Source of the DNA: Echeneis naucrates
Lineage: Eukaryota > Chordata > Actinopteri > Carangiformes > Echeneidae
Direction of reading: 5' to 3'
NCBI RefSeq assembly: GCF_900963305.1
Contig: NC_042532.1
Span: forward strand, 17,696,707-17,760,706
DNA length: 64,000 nucleotides
This document shows positions 9,934 to 23,600 of this stretch, piece after piece. A model generated the notes under the pieces. The model did not search any database, had not been told where the DNA came from, and saw nothing but the letters and a program-made list of their open reading frames with translations. The first letter of the stretch is position 1. Every line of letters begins with the position of its first letter. The translations under genes were made by a program, and so were the position numbers.

Positions 9934-12900
9934 ATGGAGGACCCGAACAGAGCTCAGAGGAAAATGTCCAGAGCAGGGGACAGTTTGTACAATGTCCTGG
10001 GTCTGGAGAAAGGAGCATCCCCAGAGGAGATCAAAAAGGCGTACAGGTGTGTTGACGATGATTGTTTACATCATATAAATAAGGCTTTTACTTTGCACTT
10101 TATTATCAACACCTGTGCCCCTGGTTGTTTAAACTGGCCAATCACATGGCAGCAGTGCAGAGGATAAGATCATGCAGGTACAAGTCAGGAGCTTCGGTTA
10201 ACGCCCATTAAAACACCAGACTGGGGATCAGTGTTGTCAGAGTTTGAGTAGATCTGTGGATGAGAGGTAAGAAACAGTAGCTGTGGAGGGAAAGACCGCT
10301 TCTGTAGATCCAACCTCCATTGGCCCATCTGTCAGGGGTGCACGGGGCAGAGGTGGGGTCACGAGTCTGTTACAGGGCCAATTTAACAGAGACTTATTAA
10401 AATAACAGTTTAATGAAACATAAGACAGGTTTAATGAACTTTGTAGATCTGAAGCCAATAGATCGACTTTGGGAGAGCACAATCTTGGATAAGAAATTCA
10501 GAAATGAAATGCCGTGAATGTCAACATCGGATCCCTTTTACAGAGATCTGAAGTGTTTTTTATGTATACCACATGTCCATGTTTTCAGTAATGTTCTCTG
10601 GCAAACTGGAACTTCGGACATGTCCAAATCGAAGGGAACGAAGTAGCTTGTTCCTGTTTAGTCTAATCTCACACAGGTTTACGTCAGTCCAGACCAGAGA
10701 GAGGAACAGAAACTGGGTGAATTACTTCTTATTGATGTGATCTGAAATGTATCTATTTGGATTTTCCATCCATTTATTTTTAAGTCATAGGGATCTGAAA
10801 TCACAAAACTCAGCTCTTGTATTGATTGATGGATAATATCTTCAGTTCCTCTTGTCAGGGGTACTTTAACTGCTGTCAGTCACAGCTAAGAAATGTCATG
10901 TGTTTCTAGAAAACTGGCTCTGAGGCATCATCCTGATAAGAACCCAGACAACCCAGAAGCTGCAGAGAAATTCAAGGAGATCAACAACGCCAACACCATC
11001 CTCAGCGATGAGAACAAGAGGAAGATCTATGACGAGTATGGATCCATGGGACTCTATGTGGCGGAACAATTCGGGGAAGAGTATGTCAAATACCACTTCC
11101 TCATGAACAAGTGCTGGTTCAAGGTGAGGAGGATGGATACTTTATAATGAATACGTTTCATTTAGGCAGCGATGAGGATTTTGTCTTCTACATCATTTTA
11201 ACTTTCATTTCCTTTCCTTTGTGTGTAGGGACTTGTGGTGTGCCTCAGTATCTTCACCTGTTGCTGCTGCTGCTGCTGCTGCTGTTTCTGCTGTGGGAAG
11301 TGCAAATCGCCAGAGGACGAGCCGGACTTCGCCTATATGGACCCAGAAGATCTGGAGGCAGAGATCAGGGAACAGGATGCAGGTGAGGGACAAAGCTCGA
11401 TACGGATTATACAGCCTGGAGAATTTTTTTCTATTGTTTTATGGTCTGTTACATCAGATAAATAAAGGTAAAGTAGATTCTTGAGTTTCTTTATGGTTTC
11501 CTTGAAGAGAATTGTGTGATATAAAAATCGCATGATACATAATATAGTGATAAAGTTTTTGGGAGTTTGGTTTATGTGCCCAATTATGTTGTGGGGAGAG
11601 CACTTGCGTTAAATTCTTACGCAGGACTGTGTCAACTAAGTTTGCTGTCAAACACAGAATTCCGGTTTCATTTGTTTAACAGAAACTTGTTCTCTGAATT
11701 TTCAGAAAGCTTAATGGGTTTTTAATGAATCTCGATGAAAGCAAAGGGAACCGTTTTCTGTTTTAAGGAAAGTTAATTTTTAGCTTCCTGGCAGAGTAAG
11801 AACGATACCACTTTTATTTCTATGCAGTAAAATGTTAAGCTGGTAAGTTTGGTTTGGCATAAAAACTGTAAACAGGCAAACAAGTAGTGAAACGGTCAGA
11901 CAGAAAGCAGAGTATTGCCATTCTTACCCTTTTGTGTATTTTAGGTTTAGATGGGAGGGGTTAGCTCTTACTCTTCGTGTCAAGTCTGTACCTGCTGCTG
12001 GCTTCGTGCTTAGTGTACTGTGGTATCAATGTTCTCAACATAATCAGGGCCAAAAAGTGTGTTTCCTAAAATGTCAAAGTGCTCCTTTAAAACTTGCCCA
12101 CATCTGTGGCTTCTCGGTACTTCACCTTTGTATTGTGTTTCTGTCAACAAAAGTAACTGAAGTTGTAGCTGCAGGCACTTTGTTCAGTGTTAAATTCTGT
12201 TTCACAGCAGGAGATCATGTCATAATTATTCAGCCCAGTCCTGCTGCCAGTGATAAAGCAGGTAAGGTTTAAGGTTTTCTTCAGGTGACTTTCCTCTGTC
12301 CTCAGCTGCTCTGTGCTGCTTCTTCGACACAAAGCAGTGTTTTAATCATGAACAAATTCATGTTGTGACAACTTCTAACAATGCTGGTCCTGAGTGTGTT
12401 GCTGCCAAGTCACATGCTAACGTTTTACATTATAAGGATTTCTCGATAATGACTCTTTCCTGCAACGGACGCGAGGGGCAGCAAAATCACCTGAACAATT
12501 TTTTTTCCTGATCTGCTTCTTTTTAATACATTTTGCTTGCTTTCACTAACTGCTGTTAATCACGTTGTCTGTGTTGCACAGTGGAAAAATAGTGTACACA
12601 ACAGTGTGCTAAAGATCCAGAGCAGTGGTGCTTCTATGATCTCACATTTATTTATTCAGGAGCCACCCAATAGTTTATCTGATATTTAAAGGGCCATCTC
12701 TACCACACGTGGGTTGTTGTCTGTCTGCTAAATAAAACACCTTAACCGTAACAAATCACTTCAGAGCTAACTTATCCTTTAAAGTTTCAGAACCACTGGT
12801 CTTGAGTGACTTGAAAAAACAAAAACTGAAGATCTAATTCATCTTTATTATGTGTTGCTGTCGCTGCTGCTGCATTTGTTTAACTCTCTCTGATTAAATG

Positions 12901-13147
12901 ATTCAGAGTTCTGTCTGTGATGATTGTCCTGTTGCTCTGATTTATTCAGTTTTTGGAGAAAATAATCTAAAATATTTGGTATTTCTGCTTGGCTGAACAA
13001 CTGAAACGGACGTCACAGTTACAGAAAGAATAACTGTTTTTAACACCTGCAGGTGAGACAACGCTGATAGTGATTCAGCCTCACACAACTGACGGCACTT
13101 TGGGGCCTGGAGCTGCCAATCAGAGCCTGTCAGCTCACCATGAATGA
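9934..13147 (+). CDS. dnajc5g: Cysteine-string protein, DNAJC5G-like
   Basis: Cysteine-string proteins are palmitoylated J-domain co-chaperones on synaptic and secretory vesicles; they bring Hsc70 to SNARE proteins. Five coding exons join in frame: 9934-10046, 10910-11123, 11229-11382, 12211-12261 and 13053-13147, giving 208 residues. The J domain spans about residues 16-83 with HPD at 45-47. A linker follows ([20 protein letters not shown]), then the cysteine string at 120-134 (nine Cys, F, CC, GK, C), encoded by a run of TGC codons. The acidic segment [16 protein letters not shown] and two IQP tails follow. [10 protein letters not shown] resembles human DNAJC5G more than DNAJC5. The neighbouring zinc transporter also matches the human DNAJC5G-SLC30A3 linkage. 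ATG 9934 gives the usual short leader; ATG 9964 is an alternative. Exons 4 and 5 look like duplicates (see findings). A poly(A) signal lies at 14717-14722. Confidence 0.88.
11261..11290 (+). repeat. TGC trinucleotide run inside the cysteine-string exon
   Basis: Seven or more uninterrupted TGC codons, flanked by TGT, encode the palmitoylated cysteine string. This is a coding microsatellite. Confidence 0.85.
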
Positions 13148-15097
13148 TATGAACGAGCCCTGAGAGCTTCAGATTCTGGACTGTCCTAAAACCAGGTCAG
13201 GTGGCTGATGACAGATATAAATAGCATCCATGTATGCAGGTCTGAATGTGGCTGACCTCCAGAAAACACATTCATCATAGAGGCGTGTTTGTTTACATGA
13301 ATTGATCAGCAGTTTGATTGTGCTATAGTTTCTTTTCAATTTGTTTCTTTTTAAGTAACAATAGGTTTGTCACTGATCCAGTGTCTTATTTATTTTTTTA
13401 AACATTTTATTTTGGAGCTTTGAGCGCCATCTTTGCTGGAGTCACAAACAACAGCCATATTGATCAAAGGTCTGGAATAACAGCTCTTCATGTGCACTTT
13501 AAAATCCTAAGTTTGTAAATCCTGAAGCTGCCACTGGCCTCTGACGCAGCCGTTAGGTGTTTTCTTAAGAGGCCATGCTTCTCATATTGTTAAGGGATAA
13601 ATAAACACCTTATGAGGAGTTCAGTCATAGAAAAAAGAAAAAGGTTATACAGATGGGACCAAAATCATTTAAAATCCAGATTTGGACAGTAACTGAAAAG
13701 GCCACTTTGTAGGCATCCTGTCATCATGCTGAGATTTCCAACCTGCATCACAGGCAGCTGGACAAACATTCCTAAAACCACCAGCTTGTTGTTTTAACAT
13801 TAAGACTTTTCCTGGATGGATGAAACAAATAAGACATGAATTCATGGAGTTTTCAGATATTGGGTGGCAGATTTTTTTTTTTTTTTTATTTGCAGAGAGC
13901 CAGCCGTGCCGTGTTCTGCGGCCCTGGCTTCAGCTTTATCATAAATATATACAGATTTGATCCTCATCTTCTCTAAGAGGTGGAACAGTTTTGAATGCTG
14001 CTGCCGTTGGTTAGTTTGCTGTAACTGCACATTTTGTGGCCCAGAGATTAAAAACACAAGGGGATGAGTATCATTACTGTGACTATTTAGCTCCCAAATT
14101 GTTGTAACTTTTCTACATGAAAGCCACTGATTGATTAGATTTCCTTCATGTTTTTGGCCAAATGACTCGTTTTTGTGTTTGCCATGCTGACGGGATGACA
14201 GATGACACAGATGTGTCATGAGCTTCTTTTAAAAACACAAAGCTGTGTGAGATGACTTGTTATTTCATAGGCACCCTGAAATTTAGGCGTGATGTGATCC
14301 AAAATGCATATTTTTATGTAAATTCAGAGCTGTAGGTTTGATGGAGGTTTTGACTAATTCTGTGTATATTAAGGTAATGCCATAATTTTGCCATATAATT
14401 TGAACCTAAAATATGAGATCATGTTGTATTTTGTATTCCTGCTGGGCGTGCCTCATTTGGTTTTTATATAAATGTGAATGTAATCGTACTTGTGCATTTT
14501 CTTTCAGGACTTGATCTTGATCTCATCTCATCAATGTTGTACTAATTCACAAAAGTCAAGTGGGATAAAATGTATTTTTTTAAAAGCTCATTTTATAATT
14601 TTGAGTTTAAAGATTTAAAAGAAAATGTGTTTTGCTTCATCATCTCAACATTCCCAGGTATTTTACTATTGTTTTGACTTTTAAATGTTTGTTCCTGTAA
14701 AATGTTTGTCTGATCAAATAAACACGAGTGATACTGCCAATGTCCTAAAATTGTATTGTAATTGTCAGCGTTAGTGTGACAGCTCAGTTAGCTGCCATTG
14801 GCTCCTGGTGCACTCCACCCCTGACTGATAACACTGGTGTTGGAGCAGGTGGCAACTTTTTGGACTTCAATTTTTAGCACAAGTTGAAATTAAAATTGGA
14901 ACGTTATTGAAGTGTGAGCTGAGGATATGGAGCTTTCAGCAGATTCAGACAAACAGCATTTAATTGAGGCTCATTTGGTGCCTCTTTTGTGGTACATTTC
15001 TATTCTTATCATCCTCAAATGTTCTTATTCAGCACAGATGGATTTTAACTGACTGCCATTCATCACAAACTAATTTAACAGCACTTTTTCTGATTAA
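13148..15097. other. dnajc5g 3' UTR and spacer before slc30a3
   Basis: The long AT-rich stretch after the dnajc5g stop reaches a poly(A) signal, AATAAA, at 14717-14722, so most of it is probably 3' UTR. About 350 bases then precede the first coding exon of slc30a3. No other gene or repeat was recognised. Confidence 0.5.
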
Positions 15098-17954
15098 ATG
15101 ACGAGAGGAAACCAGGAAACAGCTCTGTCTCTTCCCAGGCCAAATTCTCCAGTGGAAACATGTTCAGGCTCTGGATCAGAGTTCAGTGAAGACGGCTCCA
15201 GTGTGGACCGACTGTGGGGACCCGACCTGCTCTGCCAGGAGACAGACACCGTGTCACCGGCTGAAAGAGACGCAAGACGTTTGGCCAGGAGGAAACTTTA
15301 CATCGCCTGTGTTGTCAGTCTGGTGTTCATGACCGGGGAGGTGATCGGTAAGCTCAGTGATGATTGTTGAAATGAATCCGCCTGCCTCAAATGTATCGAA
15401 CCTTTGGAATCAGTCTTAAGCCGTAATGTGATGCAGACCAACTTTTTTCAATGCCTTTCTACCTCGACTTTATTTTAGGATTGATTTGAATTTTTTGAGG
15501 CCAGATTTAAAGTGGTGGTTCTAATTTGGCCAAACGGTCACAGAACTATACAACATATGACCTGAAGCAACATAAAAATCATGATGATTAGCAGTAATTC
15601 CACTTATAAAATCAGACTGCTGAGAAAATAAAACACTCTGCTCTGGATTCCAGGTTAAACTCTTTCAGGGCCTCACTGGCTCCATGTCAGGGTGGAAATA
15701 ATAACTTAAGAAGAAATATGCGGTGAAATTAAAACCAAATAAAAAACAAATCACAGTAGAAAGTATAATTCAGGAAATAAATGATTCATTAATGAATTAA
15801 TTTCAATATATATGAATACTTGACTGCAGCTAATGTGTGCAGACCTGTATGTGTGCTATTAATGTGTCACCTGGAGTTCCTGTCCTCTGCAGGTGGATAC
15901 ACCGCTCACAGTCTGGCCATCATGACAGACGCAGCTCATCTCCTGACCGACTTTGGGAGCATCCTGATCAGCATCTTCTCTCTGTGGATCTCCTCCCGGC
16001 CTCAAACGCAGGCCATGACCTTTGGATGGCACCGAGCAGGTGAGATGCCGCTTTGGTGCTGAGGATCATTGTCGCGGTACGTCGTGCAGCTTGATCTTAA
16101 CCTGTAAGGGACTTTCATACAGAAGTGAATCATGCTATCAGCTGGAGACAGAAAATAAGATGAATCTTTACATAGTTTCTGATTCACTTTGTTCTGTGGT
16201 CTCAGAGATCTTGGGCATGTTGCTGTCAATCGTGTCCATCTGGGCTGTGACAGCAGTGCTGCTCTTATCGGCCGTCCAGAGGATCACTGAGGGAGACTAC
16301 GACATTGACAGTCAGATCATGTTGATAACCTCGGGCTGTGCCGTTGGGGTCAACGTCCTGTGAGTGTCTCACCTTCTGGATTGAACTGGTTTGGCTTGGA
16401 GGGAAAGTACTGTTGACTTTTTTTTTTTTTTTTTTTTGTTATTCAGGATGGTGGTGATCCTCCATCAGTCCGGTGCCTCCCACAGCCACAGTCACGGGTT
16501 TCCCATCGGCCGGCAGCGTCAGAGCCACGGACACGCTCATGGGCACGGCAACGCCAGCGTGAAGGCGGCTTTCATCCACGTGGTGGGAGATCTGCTGCAG
16601 AGTGTCGGCGTGCTCCTGGCTGCAACCATCATCCACTTCTGGGTCAGTGCAACCAACCAGCTTAACTCCTGGTAGCATCAGCCATTTCCTGAGCTTCCAG
16701 TTGTCGTCTTCAGAGTGACAGAGATCAGTAAGAGTGTAACCAGCAGGGGGCTGAGTTTGGCATTGGTACATGCTACTTCATTAACATTTAAACTCAGAAA
16801 TATACATACTTTAAAGCCTCGAAGTCTTCTTTTCACCAATTTGCTGTCAACAATGCAACACTACAGTAGTATATTTACATATTTTGTTAGATTGTGTAAA
16901 CCTCTTCTGCTTTAATCTTTATTGCACCGCCTTAATTAATTACTTAATTAACATTACTTTGGAGAGTATTGTTATGTTTTGTTTAGTTTTATTTAATTCA
17001 GGTCAGAAGATCTAAATTACATTGACCATAATTCCATTTAGAAAAGTGAATACTTGTTTGTGTTTTGTTTAGTTATATTGCTTTTACTCAAACGTCCATT
17101 TTCCTCACAGCCGGAATATAAAGTGGCAGATCCTGTTTGTACGTTCCTGTTCTCCGTCCTTGTTCTAGGGACAACATTTCCAGTCACAAGGGATGTTTTC
17201 AGGATACTGATGGAAGGTAACACATTTTTTATCCATGTGGTCAAACATCATAACCTCACAACTGCACCTTTTATTATTACGCAGTGAGCGTTTTCTGCTT
17301 TGTGCAGCTGCTCCTCAGGGCGTCGCCTCCAACAGCGTCAGGGAGCTGCTGCTGTCGCTCAGAGGAGTAACAGCTGTTCACAGTTTGCACATGTGGCGCC
17401 TCAACATGAGCCACTCTTTACTCTCTGTCCACGTGGTCGCAGGTAAAAAGCAAAGTCAATGCTGTTTATCTGTCTGTGATGCAGTCTGTGTGTTTGATGG
17501 TGCAGAGCTGAAAATTCACCGCTCAGGCAGATAGTGCTGCTTACAAAACAAAACTGCACCAGGGTTACAATACACTGAACTCAAAAGTCCTTAATCGTGA
17601 TATTGAGCATAGACATTTGCTGCAGCTTTGAGTTTTTCATTAAATTTTAGCTTAAAGAAATTAAATCAGCGTCTCTTCCGATATGATGGAAAGTGGAGTC
17701 ACTGTGACAAACAGGTTGAGGATTAAAGTAAAATAGTTAAGTGATTTGAATAGACAGTAGAGACAAGTTAAAGCTTTAATACTGATATAAAAACTTTACC
17801 TAAAATGTCCTCAGAGGAAGATGCTGATACACAGATCGTCCTCCTGAGGGCAACGAAGCTTCTCCGCTCCGAGTTTGATTTCTCCAGCATCACGATGCAA
17901 GTGGAGCGCAGTGGATGCAGTGCAGCCGCTGACGGCAGCAGGACTGTCCGATGA
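15098..17954 (+). CDS. slc30a3: Vesicular zinc transporter, SLC30A3 (ZnT3)-like
   Basis: ZnT proteins of the ZnT2/3/4/8 branch exchange Zn2+ for protons and load zinc into vesicles; ZnT3 does this in synaptic vesicles. Seven coding exons join in frame: 15098-15347, 15893-16039, 16206-16359, 16447-16642, 17111-17216, 17308-17442 and 17815-17954, giving 375 residues (human ZnT3 has 388). Six membrane helices are evident. The zinc-site pairs are present as HLLTD (H99, D103) and HVVGD (H228, D232). Between helices IV and V lies a His-rich loop (HSHSHGF and SHGHAHGHG, about 196-217). The cytosolic C-terminal domain follows ([23 protein letters not shown]). The choice of ZnT3 within the branch relies on linkage to the dnajc5g-like gene and on the loop; ZnT2 or ZnT8 cannot be excluded by eye. 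It converges on coq8a. Confidence 0.85.
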
Positions 17955-18709
17955 ATGAAGTGACACCGTTTACGTGTGTGAGACACTTTTTGGATGTTTC
18001 AAGGGCAGAGAAATATCGACACATACTCAATTGTTGAATACGTCTTCAGCCTCCTTGTGCACAACTTGTGAATGATGGTTTGTTTTGAGGAAAACATCCT
18101 CTCTTGTATATATTCTTAGAGGATTTTGCACTCTGCACCAATACAGACAGTGTAACTGTGATTTGCATCTGACTGGACACGTTTGTTAATATTATAGGTA
18201 ACACTGTATGATGCTTACTAATGTTTTCTGATTAACATTTTAAGATGCTCACATTTGATCTTTTGCAGAAATGTAGAAAACATCTGATCAGTGCTGTTTC
18301 TGCAACATCAGTGTCACTTTATTTCCACTAATCCTGCTCAGATGGAAAACCAACCATTGAGGCAAAGGATTAAAAGGTTGTACAGTACGCATGACAAAGT
18401 CATTCACACAATATGTTACAAATAATTTTCACACAATATTTCGCTAAACTGGATCAAAGTCCTGGTCAGGATGAGAAATGGAATATAAGGCACACACATT
18501 TTTTAACAGGTTGGCATTGGACATAATCCACAAACTCATATCAGCTGACTGAATGAGTCAGCAGAGAAAAAGAGTAAAAAAAAAAACAACACAAAACTAT
18601 GTCGCATTTGGTCACACTCCGACCGAAGCTTCCTAATAACGTCACAGGTGAGAATGTGAGAGTTCATTGTTCGACATACGACAGCAGAGACTCCAGGCTG
18701 GAACTTCTT
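17955..18709. other. Convergent 3' ends of slc30a3 and coq8a
   Basis: This is the shared 3' region of two genes that face each other. TTTATT at 18318-18323 reads AATAAA on the minus strand and is the likely poly(A) signal for coq8a. The slc30a3 signal was not identified with confidence. No other feature was seen. Confidence 0.5.
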
Positions 18710-20636
18710 CTAGTGTGTGGAGTCGGGGCGTCCTTCCTTCCAGTAGTTGCTGTAGGCGTCCTGGAACATGTTCTTGCAGGCAATTTTAGCTTTGAGTTTG
18801 GAGCAGATGAGGAAGGAGCCGCCCATCTTCCTGTGGAGCGAGTAGGTTTCCTCCGGAGGCGGCGTCAGGCGCTCCCTCAGCATCACGGGGATGAGGCTGT
18901 GGATGCGCTCGGTGGTGCTCTGGGATCCAAAGTCAAAGCATTCCTCAGAGGAGAAGGCCTCCCCGAGGATCATCACTGCGTCCACGTGGGCGTTCTCCAT
19001 CGCCTCATTGGAGAGATTAAGCCAAGAGGATCCCCAGTTAACTCACTAATGCATCATATCTCCCTTTGGTGTGAGATTCCCCTCAAACACTAACACTTCA
19101 ACTAGTTCCCACCAACTTAGTCACATTTCCAGCAGCTACGTTTGAGTGACACCACAAAGCATCGATTAGAAAGTCTGCTGTCAACTGAGTCGGGGGTCCT
19201 TCAAGCAATACACAACTGTCACTTCTTTGTGAGGTAAAAGGAGCAGCTGTAACGTTTGTGCGTTACCTTTGTCTCGTATCCTGTCAGAAACTTCATCTCT
19301 ATGGATCTCTGCAGGATGCCTTGTCTGTCCTGATGTGCAGCTGCATTAATGATCTGTGATAACGGGACAGCCCATCAGTCGGCTGTTTGCATGGTAGGAA
19401 ACCACATTGTATCTCATAAAGTCAGACTTTTGAGGTCAGTTTAAATTGTTAATGGTCGAATCTGATCAGTTTATTGTTGAAACATGAGAAGTTTCTCAAT
19501 TTTACAAATTTTCTTGTGGTAAATTAAACATGAAAATTTTCCCTATAAATAAGTTTGTATCATCCCAAACGTAAATAACCTTCAGTCCACAAGCTGGTTA
19601 TGTCAGTTTTGGGGGGCTAGAATTACATTATAATTCTATAATTATCTATAATTTATCTGAACAAGATACTTGGTTTTATTTGGCAAATGATGGTAACATG
19701 AACATATATAAGTTTTGTACTTCATTTTACAGTTCCCTACCTCAATGTAGGTGTCAGTGAAGCTCTTTTCAAATCCTCGTGTTGCTCCAAAATCCAACAA
19801 CGCAACCTAACGAGAAGAAACAGACTTTGCTGAAAAAGAAACATAGAAAATAAATGTTTGTTTATATTCTGCGACAGAGGTAAACAAACCTTGTGAGCTT
19901 GTGGATCGAAGAAGAAGTTGGACCAGTTCGGATCAGTCTGCATGTATCTGAACTCAAAAAGCTCCCTCAGGCACAAAGTCAAGATCTGCTCACATATCTG
20001 GCAGAAGAGGAGAGGAGGAGGTTAATTTATTTTCAGCCTTTTCTGGAAATGTTGGCGGTACTGTTTGAACCGATGAGAAACATGATGAGCCAACGTGTCT
20101 GCGTTTGGCACGTCACCTTGGACGGACACTTGGCAGCGCACAGGTGCAAACAGTGCTGTAAATGTTGTGGAGCCGAGGCTCTGTGGGGGTACCTCATTCC
20201 TGAGCTCCTGAGGGAGGTCCGTGGCCTGGTCCAGAGGAAAACCGGGCACCAGCGTCGTGGTGAGGACATGCCGACTACTCAGCTCGTCAATCACATCAGG
20301 CACATAGAAGAAGGGGTGATCTTTCAGCAGCTCTCTGCAACACAAACAACAACTGCAATAAACCTTTAAACTCACAAAGTGCTCACGAAGTGTCACGAGA
20401 TGTTTTCCTTGGTAAATACTAGAAGCTTTTTCAATGACAGTAAAAAAAAAAAAAAAAAAAGCTATCAAATGTAAACATAACTAACAATAATATGACAAAA
20501 TATTTACAACACAAAATTATACAAAAAGAAACAGAAAATCTGCACAACATGGAGCTGTAATTCACAAGGCTTGGAAAATGTAAACTCACACAATCCCAGC
20601 TCATTTCTCAAATAGTGGGGGGATGAAGAAAGACCG

Positions 20637-20680
<44 letters not shown>

Positions 20681-23600
20681 GCGTCTAAAGACTCAGAGCA
20701 CTTACAGACATACACCCCAATCACACTGTTTAACCGTATTTGCCATAAATCCTGTGAAAGACTTCATTATTTTGATTTACAAAAAAAATATATATATATC
20801 AGCACAATTTATTTTTATTTTATTCGCTTTTTGGAAGTTAAAGTGTTTTAAAAACTGCTCCCAAATCAATCATGCAAGTCACAATGTTATATAGTGCCAC
20901 ACTTATAGTAGTGGGGGGATCACTGCATTCGATGGGATTAACTTTGAACTACTCACTGGAATTTTTTGGCACATTTTGCCTCCCTTATGTAATCACACTC
21001 CAGCGCCAGCTCACGGCTCATGACCTCAATAAGGTGCTCAGGAAACAGGCCTGTAAAAAAAATGAAGTAGGTACACGTGAAAAATGTTCAGACCATTGAA
21101 GCGGTTATGAAAAAATAAAACTTCAACAACGTCACCTTCAGGCAGCATGTTGCTCAAACTCAGAGCTGTCATGATATTATTCACGTCGCTGTCGATACTC
21201 TTGGCCACTCCGGGGTACTGTAGGGAAATATGGGACGGTGTGACAGTGAGGCTCATTGTGTTTGGTCACCACTGGCTTCAGTTTTACCTCCAAGCTAAAA
21301 CACCACCTGACCTGAATCTTCATGGCCACCTCCCTGCCGTCCTTCAGCCGGGCCAAATGCACCTGGCCGATGGACGCGGCCGCGAACGGCTTCTCCTCAA
21401 AGTACTCCAGCTGGTCTCGCCAGTGCGGGCCGAAGTCGCTGCTGATGGCTTTCTGCAGAGAGGAAGGGATCCGTCTGACCTCATGAACGAGATTTAGCGA
21501 GTGTGAGTTGTGCCTTACAGCTCTCCGTACCGTACCATCATCTGTTTAGTGGGCATGAAGTCGGCACTCTGTCGAACACGCTCGAAAATTTTGGCCAGTT
21601 GAGGGTTGATGAAAGCGTCGTCTGAGAGAGAGGAAGAGAGAAAGATGCCAATTTCACTGCATTTTCATTGGTTCAGCTTTCAAAAAAATCCCAAAATTCA
21701 CTCTATTAGCTTATTATCTGGTCTCTATTTAGTGGTTTTGACGAAAGCAGAAATATCACAGATGAAAAAGTTGACATATTTTACATACGTGTGGTGACTT
21801 GATCATATGATATTATGATATTTATTAAATAAATCACGCAAACCATTTCGCTCTCCAGTGAGGTTGCATGTGACATGATCGGAAACTCTGCAGCTCCTGA
21901 ATGAAATAATAATGAAACAGAAAGCTGTGCAGACAGTTTGTCCCTGGACAGTTGGATGATGTTTAATTGTGACGGACAGAAGAGGCTTTAAGGGTTTTTA
22001 AACCACCTTCAACACCCTGATTGTTGTTGCTCAGTGAGCTTGTGTTTATTTATCTATCAGGAAAATAAATGCTTAGACTGGATTGCTATTCGAATAGATG
22101 AGAGGCACACACACTTAACAACACTCTACTGTAAGTGTTCAAAGTCAGCAGGCTTCGGCTCAGCTGCCTACAATAGCTCAGCTGGAATGACACTTATTGT
22201 GTTCAGCTGGCCTGAGGTTTATTCTGGGTGCTGACATTTCCCCGCAGCTTGTTTGTTTGCCAGCTAAAGTCTAAGTCAGAAGGATGATGAAGTGTTGTTG
22301 GCACGTGTTGTCTGTGTTTGGGCTCTGATGAAAGCTGAATGTTTATTTGCAGACTGATAAATGTGAGTTTCCTGCCTGTAACAAGCCTCCGCACTATGTG
22401 AGTCCCTCATGCCCTTCATGTAACATTAGTTTAGGACAGTGTTTGTAAAGATAATCACATTTAGACTCAATTTGATTAACGCGCTTGCTTTCCCTCACCT
22501 TGAATGCTGAGCATCTGCCCCAGTTTCAGAGCGGCGCCTCGGACTTTGCAGAGTGTGTGAACGATCCTTTCAGCGTTGGCTTCAGTGAGGAAGGCGCTCG
22601 AGTCCAGTATGGATTTCTTATCACCTAGAAAAACATATTTATCAGCGAGCACAAGTGCAGCTGTAGTTCAGCCACTTGGGACCATTATTACGATGTCAAA
22701 TTTCATATTGTTTGGCTTCATTTGAAAGGAGAGGAAAATCTTCTGGCTGAAAAAGAATAAACTGAGAAAAAAACTAAACTAAAACGAAGGCATGTCGGAT
22801 CTGCAGCTCAACTTTAGTCCATCCTGCAGTGCAACAATAAGTTTGGGGTGATTTCCCCACATATCAGCACTGATATGTGACTGATGGAACTGATTCTCAC
22901 TGTTTCCCAACTGACTCAATGTTGTAATGAGCTGCTTATTCTCAAAGTGGTTTATTGCATTTATTGCTTTTTACTGTATTCAAAGTTGTACTTGAAGCGG
23001 CGTGACAATGATTTTCACCTTTTTTTTTATTTGTCTTACTCACATAAGCTTAGGAAGGATGTGGAAAAGGATGAAAACGTGCTGAACATCATAGCTTTGG
23101 CATTAAAATAAACCATTTTGGACTGAAAACGATCCCTCTCCCATCACCTTGTTGTTGGAGTTTTAAACTCTTCTTAGCCACTTCAGCGATTGCCCCGATG
23201 CCAAGACCAACAGCCAGACCTGCGAGAAGAAATAAATTAATGACGACTGGCAAACATCCTCTTAGCAGACAGGCGCGGTTTGAAAGCTGCAGCTAACATT
23301 ATCAAACCTCTCCGTCTGATAAGAGAGGCGGCAGATAACAGCCAACAGAGGGGAGGCCAATTCTGAGCGAAACTCAGGTCAACACAGGGAAGAAACAACT
23401 GATAGCGCTTTTGATTGTGGTGCCCTCAGTCTTTGGAGGAGAGCTAAGTTTTATGTGAGATGGATTCTCAGGAGTCTGCCATGTCCCTGAAATATTTTCT
23501 GAGACCAGTCTGACCACACTCTGCTGACCTGTTGACTGAGATAGTCAAATCCAAAATCAAACACAGCAGGTGATAAACAGTATCTGTAGTAAACCATGTA

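Noticed and set aside
13842-14219. 125-codon minus-strand frame
   Set aside because: Lies in the dnajc5g 3' UTR, ends in poly-Lys from a T run, and matches nothing known.
18599-19093. 164-codon plus-strand frame
   Set aside because: It is the antisense of the well-supported last coq8a exon.
20639-20894. Frames starting with repeated Cys-Val
   Set aside because: Translation of a GT microsatellite.
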